From Enterocloster lavalensis (GTDB lineage Bacteria; Bacillota; Clostridia; Lachnospirales; Lachnospiraceae), in assembly GCF_902364025.1 (NCBI RefSeq), contig NZ_CABJCG010000001.1, forward strand, positions 248,001 through 312,000: DNA of 64,000 nucleotides, read 5' to 3'. The notes under the pieces are model-generated. The model saw nothing but the letters and a program-made list of their open reading frames with translations. It was not told the origin of the DNA and did no database searches. Positions 61,202-64,000 of the stretch are shown one piece after another (the first letter of the stretch is position 1; each line of letters opens with the position of its first letter). Made by a program: the position numbers and the translations under genes.

Positions 61202-63121
61202 CTAGGCGTCGATCTCCGCCTCGTCGGCGTGCTCGTAGATAAACTCTCTCCTGGGCGCAACCTCGCTGCCCATGAGCATCTCCGTGATCTCCGAGGCCAT
61301 TCTGGCGTCCTCGATCTCCACCTGCTTGAGCACCCGGCGCTCCGGGTCCAGGGTCGTCTCCCACAGCTGACCGGCGTCCATCTCACCCAGACCCTTGTAC
61401 CGCTGAAGGGTGAAATCCCCGGTGTGGGTTCTGCGGTAGCGCTCCAGCTCCTTCTCGTCATAGAGGTACTGCTCCTCCCCCTTCTTGGGGATCACCTTAA
61501 ACAGAGGCGGCATGGCGATGTACACGTGGCCGTCGTAGATCAGTTCCGGCATAAAGCGGTACAGAAACGTCAAAAGCAGGGTGTCGATATGGCTTCCGTC
61601 CACGTCGGCATCCGTCATCAGTATGATCTTGTTGTAGCGCAGCTTTGTGATGTCGAAATCATTTCCGTAACCCTCGGAAAAGCCGCAACCGAAGGCGTTG
61701 ATCATGGTCTTGATCTCCGCGTTTGCCAGCACCTTGTCCATGGAAGCCTTCTCCACGTTGAGGATCTTTCCGCGGATGGGCAGAATGGCCTGGTACATGC
61801 GGTTTCTGGCGGTCTTGGCGGAGCCGCCGGCGGAATCTCCCTCCACGATGAAGATTTCGCATTTCTCAGCGTCGCGGCTCTCGCAGTTGGCAAGCTTACC
61901 GTTGCTGTCAAAGGAGAATTTGGACCTGGTCAGCATGTTGGTCTTGGCCTTCTCCTCGGCCCGGCGGATCTTGGCCGACTTCTCGGCGCAGCCGATCACG
62001 CCCTTTAACACCTCCAGGTTGCGGTCGAAATACCGCTGCAGCTCGTCCCCGGCCACGGTAAACACGGCCTTGGTGGCGTCTGCGCTGGCCAGCTTGGTCT
62101 TGGTCTGGCCTTCAAATATGGGATCCGGATGCTTGACGGCCACCACGGCGGTCATGCCGTTGCGGGTGTCGGCTCCGGTAAAGTTGGCGTCCTTTTCCTT
62201 TAAAATGCCAAGCTCCCTGGCATAGCTGTTGATCATGGCCGTGAACTTCGTCTTGAAGCCGGCCAAGTGGGTGCCGCCCTCCTGGGTGAAAATGTTGTTG
62301 CAGAAGCCAAGAATATTTTCCTCAAAGGTGTCCACAAACTGCAGGGCCACCTCCACTTCCACCTTGTCCACCGTACCCTTGAAATAGATGGGATCGTGGA
62401 CCGCGGTTTTGCCTGTGTTCAATTCCTTCACGTAGGACACGATGCCCTCCGGCTCGTGGTAGGTGATCTGCTCAGACTCCCCGGACCGCTTGTTGGCGTA
62501 GAAAATCATCAGGTTGGGGTTTAAGTAGGCGGTTTCATGCAGACGGCTCTTGAGCCAGTCCGCCTTGAAGCGGGTGCGCTCAAAGATCTCGTCGTCCGGC
62601 AGAAAATTGATCTGAGTGCCCGTCTCCCGGGTCTTGCCGATCACCGGCAGCAGTCCGTTTTCCAGCGGAATCACCGGCAGTCCCTTCTCGTAGGCGTCGT
62701 GGTAGATGCAGCCGTCCCGGTACACCTTCACGTCCATGTGGCTGGAGAGCGCGTTGACCACCGAGGAGCCCACGCCGTGCAGGCCGCCGCTGGTCTTGTA
62801 CGCCTCGTTGTCGAATTTTCCGCCTGCGTGCAGGGTGGCAAGCACCACCCGCTCCGCGGAAACGCCCTTTTTATGCAGTTCCACCGGGATGCCGCGGCCG
62901 TTGTCCCGAACCGTGCAGGAGCCGTCCGCCTCCAGAGTCACCCACACCTTGCTGCAGAAGCCGGCCAGATGCTCGTCCACCGCGTTGTCCACGATCTCGT
63001 AGATCAGGTGGTTTAAGCCCTTGGTTCCCACGCTGCCGATGTACATGCCCGGTCGCTTGCGGACTGCCTCCAGCCCCTCCAGCACGGTGATGCTCTCGGC
63101 ATTGTATGTTTGATTTGCCAT
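61202..63121 (-). CDS. parE: DNA topoisomerase IV subunit B (ParE; GyrB-like)
   Basis: A 639-residue ATPase subunit. The GHKL ATP site has EIVDNAVDEHLAGF, DNGRGIPVELH and TSGGLHGVGSSVVNALS; the TOPRIM domain has IFIVEGDSAGGSAKTARNR and LMTDADVDGSHIDTLLLTFLYR; the C-terminal QRYKGLGEMDAGQLWETTLDP is standard. The start MANQTYNAESI has TTGGAGGGAACATTCATC upstream; a 30-codon extension is open but runs into the leader hairpin. Encoded upstream of parC as one operon. GyrB cannot be fully excluded without comparison to the second pair expected near the origin. Confidence 0.9.
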   Translation of the reverse strand: MANQTYNAESITVLEGLEAVRKRPGMYIGSVGTKGLNHLIYEIVDNAVDEHLAGFCSKVWVTLEADGSCTVRDNGRGIPVELHKKGVSAERVVLATLHAGGKFDNEAYKTSGGLHGVGSSVVNALSSHMDVKVYRDGCIYHDAYEKGLPVIPLENGLLPVIGKTRETGTQINFLPDDEIFERTRFKADWLKSRLHETAYLNPNLMIFYANKRSGESEQITYHEPEGIVSYVKELNTGKTAVHDPIYFKGTVDKVEVEVALQFVDTFEENILGFCNNIFTQEGGTHLAGFKTKFTAMINSYARELGILKEKDANFTGADTRNGMTAVVAVKHPDPIFEGQTKTKLASADATKAVFTVAGDELQRYFDRNLEVLKGVIGCAEKSAKIRRAEEKAKTNMLTRSKFSFDSNGKLANCESRDAEKCEIFIVEGDSAGGSAKTARNRMYQAILPIRGKILNVEKASMDKVLANAEIKTMINAFGCGFSEGYGNDFDITKLRYNKIILMTDADVDGSHIDTLLLTFLYRFMPELIYDGHVYIAMPPLFKVIPKKGEEQYLYDEKELERYRRTHTGDFTLQRYKGLGEMDAGQLWETTLDPERRVLKQVEIEDARMASEITEMLMGSEVAPRREFIYEHADEAEIDA

Positions 63122-63196
63122 GATGAATGTTCCCTCCAATGATATGTTCTGATGTCGGCGGGCAAGAGCGCCAGCCTCGGCGCCCGCGTTTTGACA

Positions 63197-63259
63197 GACA
63201 TTATCAGACACAGGTAACCTTTGCCCTCGTCCGCCCGGAAACCTGTGCCTGATAATGTC
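63197..63259 (-). promoter_or_regulatory. Large hairpin in the parE leader
   Basis: Left arm GACATTATCAGACACAGGT and right arm ACCTGTGCCTGATAATGTC (19 bp each, one mismatch in DNA that becomes a G-U pair in minus-strand RNA), loop 25 nt. It is not followed by a T-run, so it is not a terminator. It may be an operator or mRNA structure about 75 nt upstream of the parE start. Confidence 0.55.
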
Positions 63260-63405
63260 CGCTTCATATGCCCGTCGTGCATATTATACACAACACAACC
63301 GCCTTTTTGCAAGGCAAATTTCGCCTGGAGCCCGGCCATGCCCGCTTTTGCGGCCCGCGGGAAACGTTTTACGCCCATATCTTATAAATTCTTTACAAAA
63401 TCTAT

Positions 63406-63434
63406 TTGTATATTGCGAAGTTTTCTCTTATAAT
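63406..63434 (+). promoter_or_regulatory. Promoter of the CofE-like gene
   Basis: TTGTAT, 17 nt, TATAAT, the -10 box lying 65 nt upstream of the ATG in an AT-rich stretch. Confidence 0.65.
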
Positions 63435-63499
63435 AGAAGTTGCGTGTTCTGATAGAAGAATTTTGCAAATGAACCATAAATGTAAAGGAGTGTTTTATT

Positions 63500-64000
63500 A
63501 TGGAAGAACGTTTAGTAGGCACAATATCCCGAGGCATCCGCTGCCCCATCATCCGTCAGGGTGACGATCTGCCACAGATCGTGGTGGACTCCGTCCTGGC
63601 TGCGGCCGCAGGTAAGGACTACGGCTTCCCCATCCTGGACCACGACGTGATCGCCGTGACCGAGGCGGTGGTGGCCAGAGCCCAGGGCAACTACGCCACA
63701 ACGGATCAGATCGCTGCGGACGTGAAAGAGAAATTCGGCGATGCAACCGTAGGTGTGATTTTCCCGATTTTAAGCCGCAACCGCTTTTCCATCTGCTTAA
63801 AGGGCATCGCCAAGGGCGTGAAGAAAATGGTGCTCATGCTCTCCTTCCCTGCCGATGAGGTCGGCAACCACCTGATCGACGAGGACGAGCTGGACGCCAA
63901 GGGCGTGAATCCCTGGACCGACGTGCTGTCCGAGGAGAAATACCGCCAGCTGTTCGGCTACACCAAACACCCCTTCACCGGAGTGGACTACGTGGAGTAC
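63500..64000 (+). CDS. Coenzyme F420-0:L-glutamate ligase-like protein (CofE family), partial at right edge
   Basis: The first 167 residues are visible, with no stop before the edge. ERLVGTISRGIRCPIIRQGDDL, DHDVIAVTEAVVARAQGNYAT and VGVIFPILSRNRFSICLKGIAKG resemble CofE-type ligases, in which a Glu after VxVxTxxVVS-like sequence contacts the nucleotide. F420 is not known to be made by typical clostridia of this kind, so such homologues are probably annotated by similarity and may add amino acids to another substrate. Start supported by AAAGGAGTGTTTTATT and the promoter above. The rest of the gene, and thus the full active site, is not in the window. Confidence 0.75.
   Translation, partial: MEERLVGTISRGIRCPIIRQGDDLPQIVVDSVLAAAAGKDYGFPILDHDVIAVTEAVVARAQGNYATTDQIAADVKEKFGDATVGVIFPILSRNRFSICLKGIAKGVKKMVLMLSFPADEVGNHLIDEDELDAKGVNPWTDVLSEEKYRQLFGYTKHPFTGVDYVEY

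Overview
This 64 kb window looks like one chromosomal contig of a Gram-positive anaerobe of the class Clostridia, most likely Lachnospiraceae or a close relative. The basis is gene content and style: AGGAGG-type ribosome binding sites, lipoprotein SBPs with LxGC lipoboxes, a PduL/AckA acetate module, a PEP carboxykinase, a YesM/YesN-type two-component pair, an UPF0237-UPF0210 pair and a DarA-type c-di-AMP receptor. Coding DNA is GC-rich (high fifties percent by eye). No rRNA operon, phage, insertion-sequence transposase or CRISPR array was seen. No genus can be fixed from the sequence alone.

Layout. 1-3.5 kb: the 5' part of a LevR-like PRD/AAA+ regulator running off the left edge, then a heme catalase. 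3.7-13.3 kb: a phosphohexomutase, an iron(III)/hexose-phosphate-class ABC importer (ATPase, fused double permease, lipoprotein) and, divergently, a lipoprotein / YesM-type kinase / AraC-type regulator operon resembling the HptA-HptS-HptR sensor. 13.3-20.2 kb: a PAS-GGDEF gene interrupted at a 12-G tract, pckA, a small unknown protein and a large hybrid histidine kinase. 20.4-23.7 kb: a double-headed GntR regulator with a SASA-type esterase, a tRNA-Lys, and yceD-rpmF. 23.8-27.8 kb: pduL-ackA, darA, htrA. 28-35.4 kb: an unassigned permease, asnB, tmcAL, a METTL25-like methyltransferase, a HAD phosphatase and a histidine phosphatase. 35.4-42 kb: UPF0210/UPF0237 pair, a 125-bp palindromic repeat, walJ-coaE-polA and a zf-HC2 membrane protein. 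42-50 kb: tRNA-Leu, a coiled-coil protein, an EAL protein, mmcQ-like gene, then a TPP-riboswitch-controlled thiamine-precursor ABC operon whose last gene is kptA, then a 2-hydroxycarboxylate:Na+ symporter. 50-64 kb: a secreted DUF4163-like protein, upp, an acyltransferase-like beta-helix protein, topB, galM, asd, deoD, a six-copy tandem array of the same palindromic repeat, parC-parE, and the start of a CofE-like gene.

Functionally the window combines central carbon and energy metabolism (PEPCK, acetyl-phosphate/acetate, citrate/malate-type symport, asd, asnB), nucleotide salvage (upp, deoD), DNA maintenance (polA, topB, parC/E), second-messenger signalling (c-di-GMP synthesis and hydrolysis, c-di-AMP sensing) and nutrient sensing and uptake. 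The most unusual items are the poly-G interruption of a diguanylate cyclase gene (candidate phase-variable switch), the tandemly amplified palindromic element, the compact hexose-phosphate-type sensing/uptake cluster, and the RNA 2'-phosphotransferase gene in a thiamine operon.
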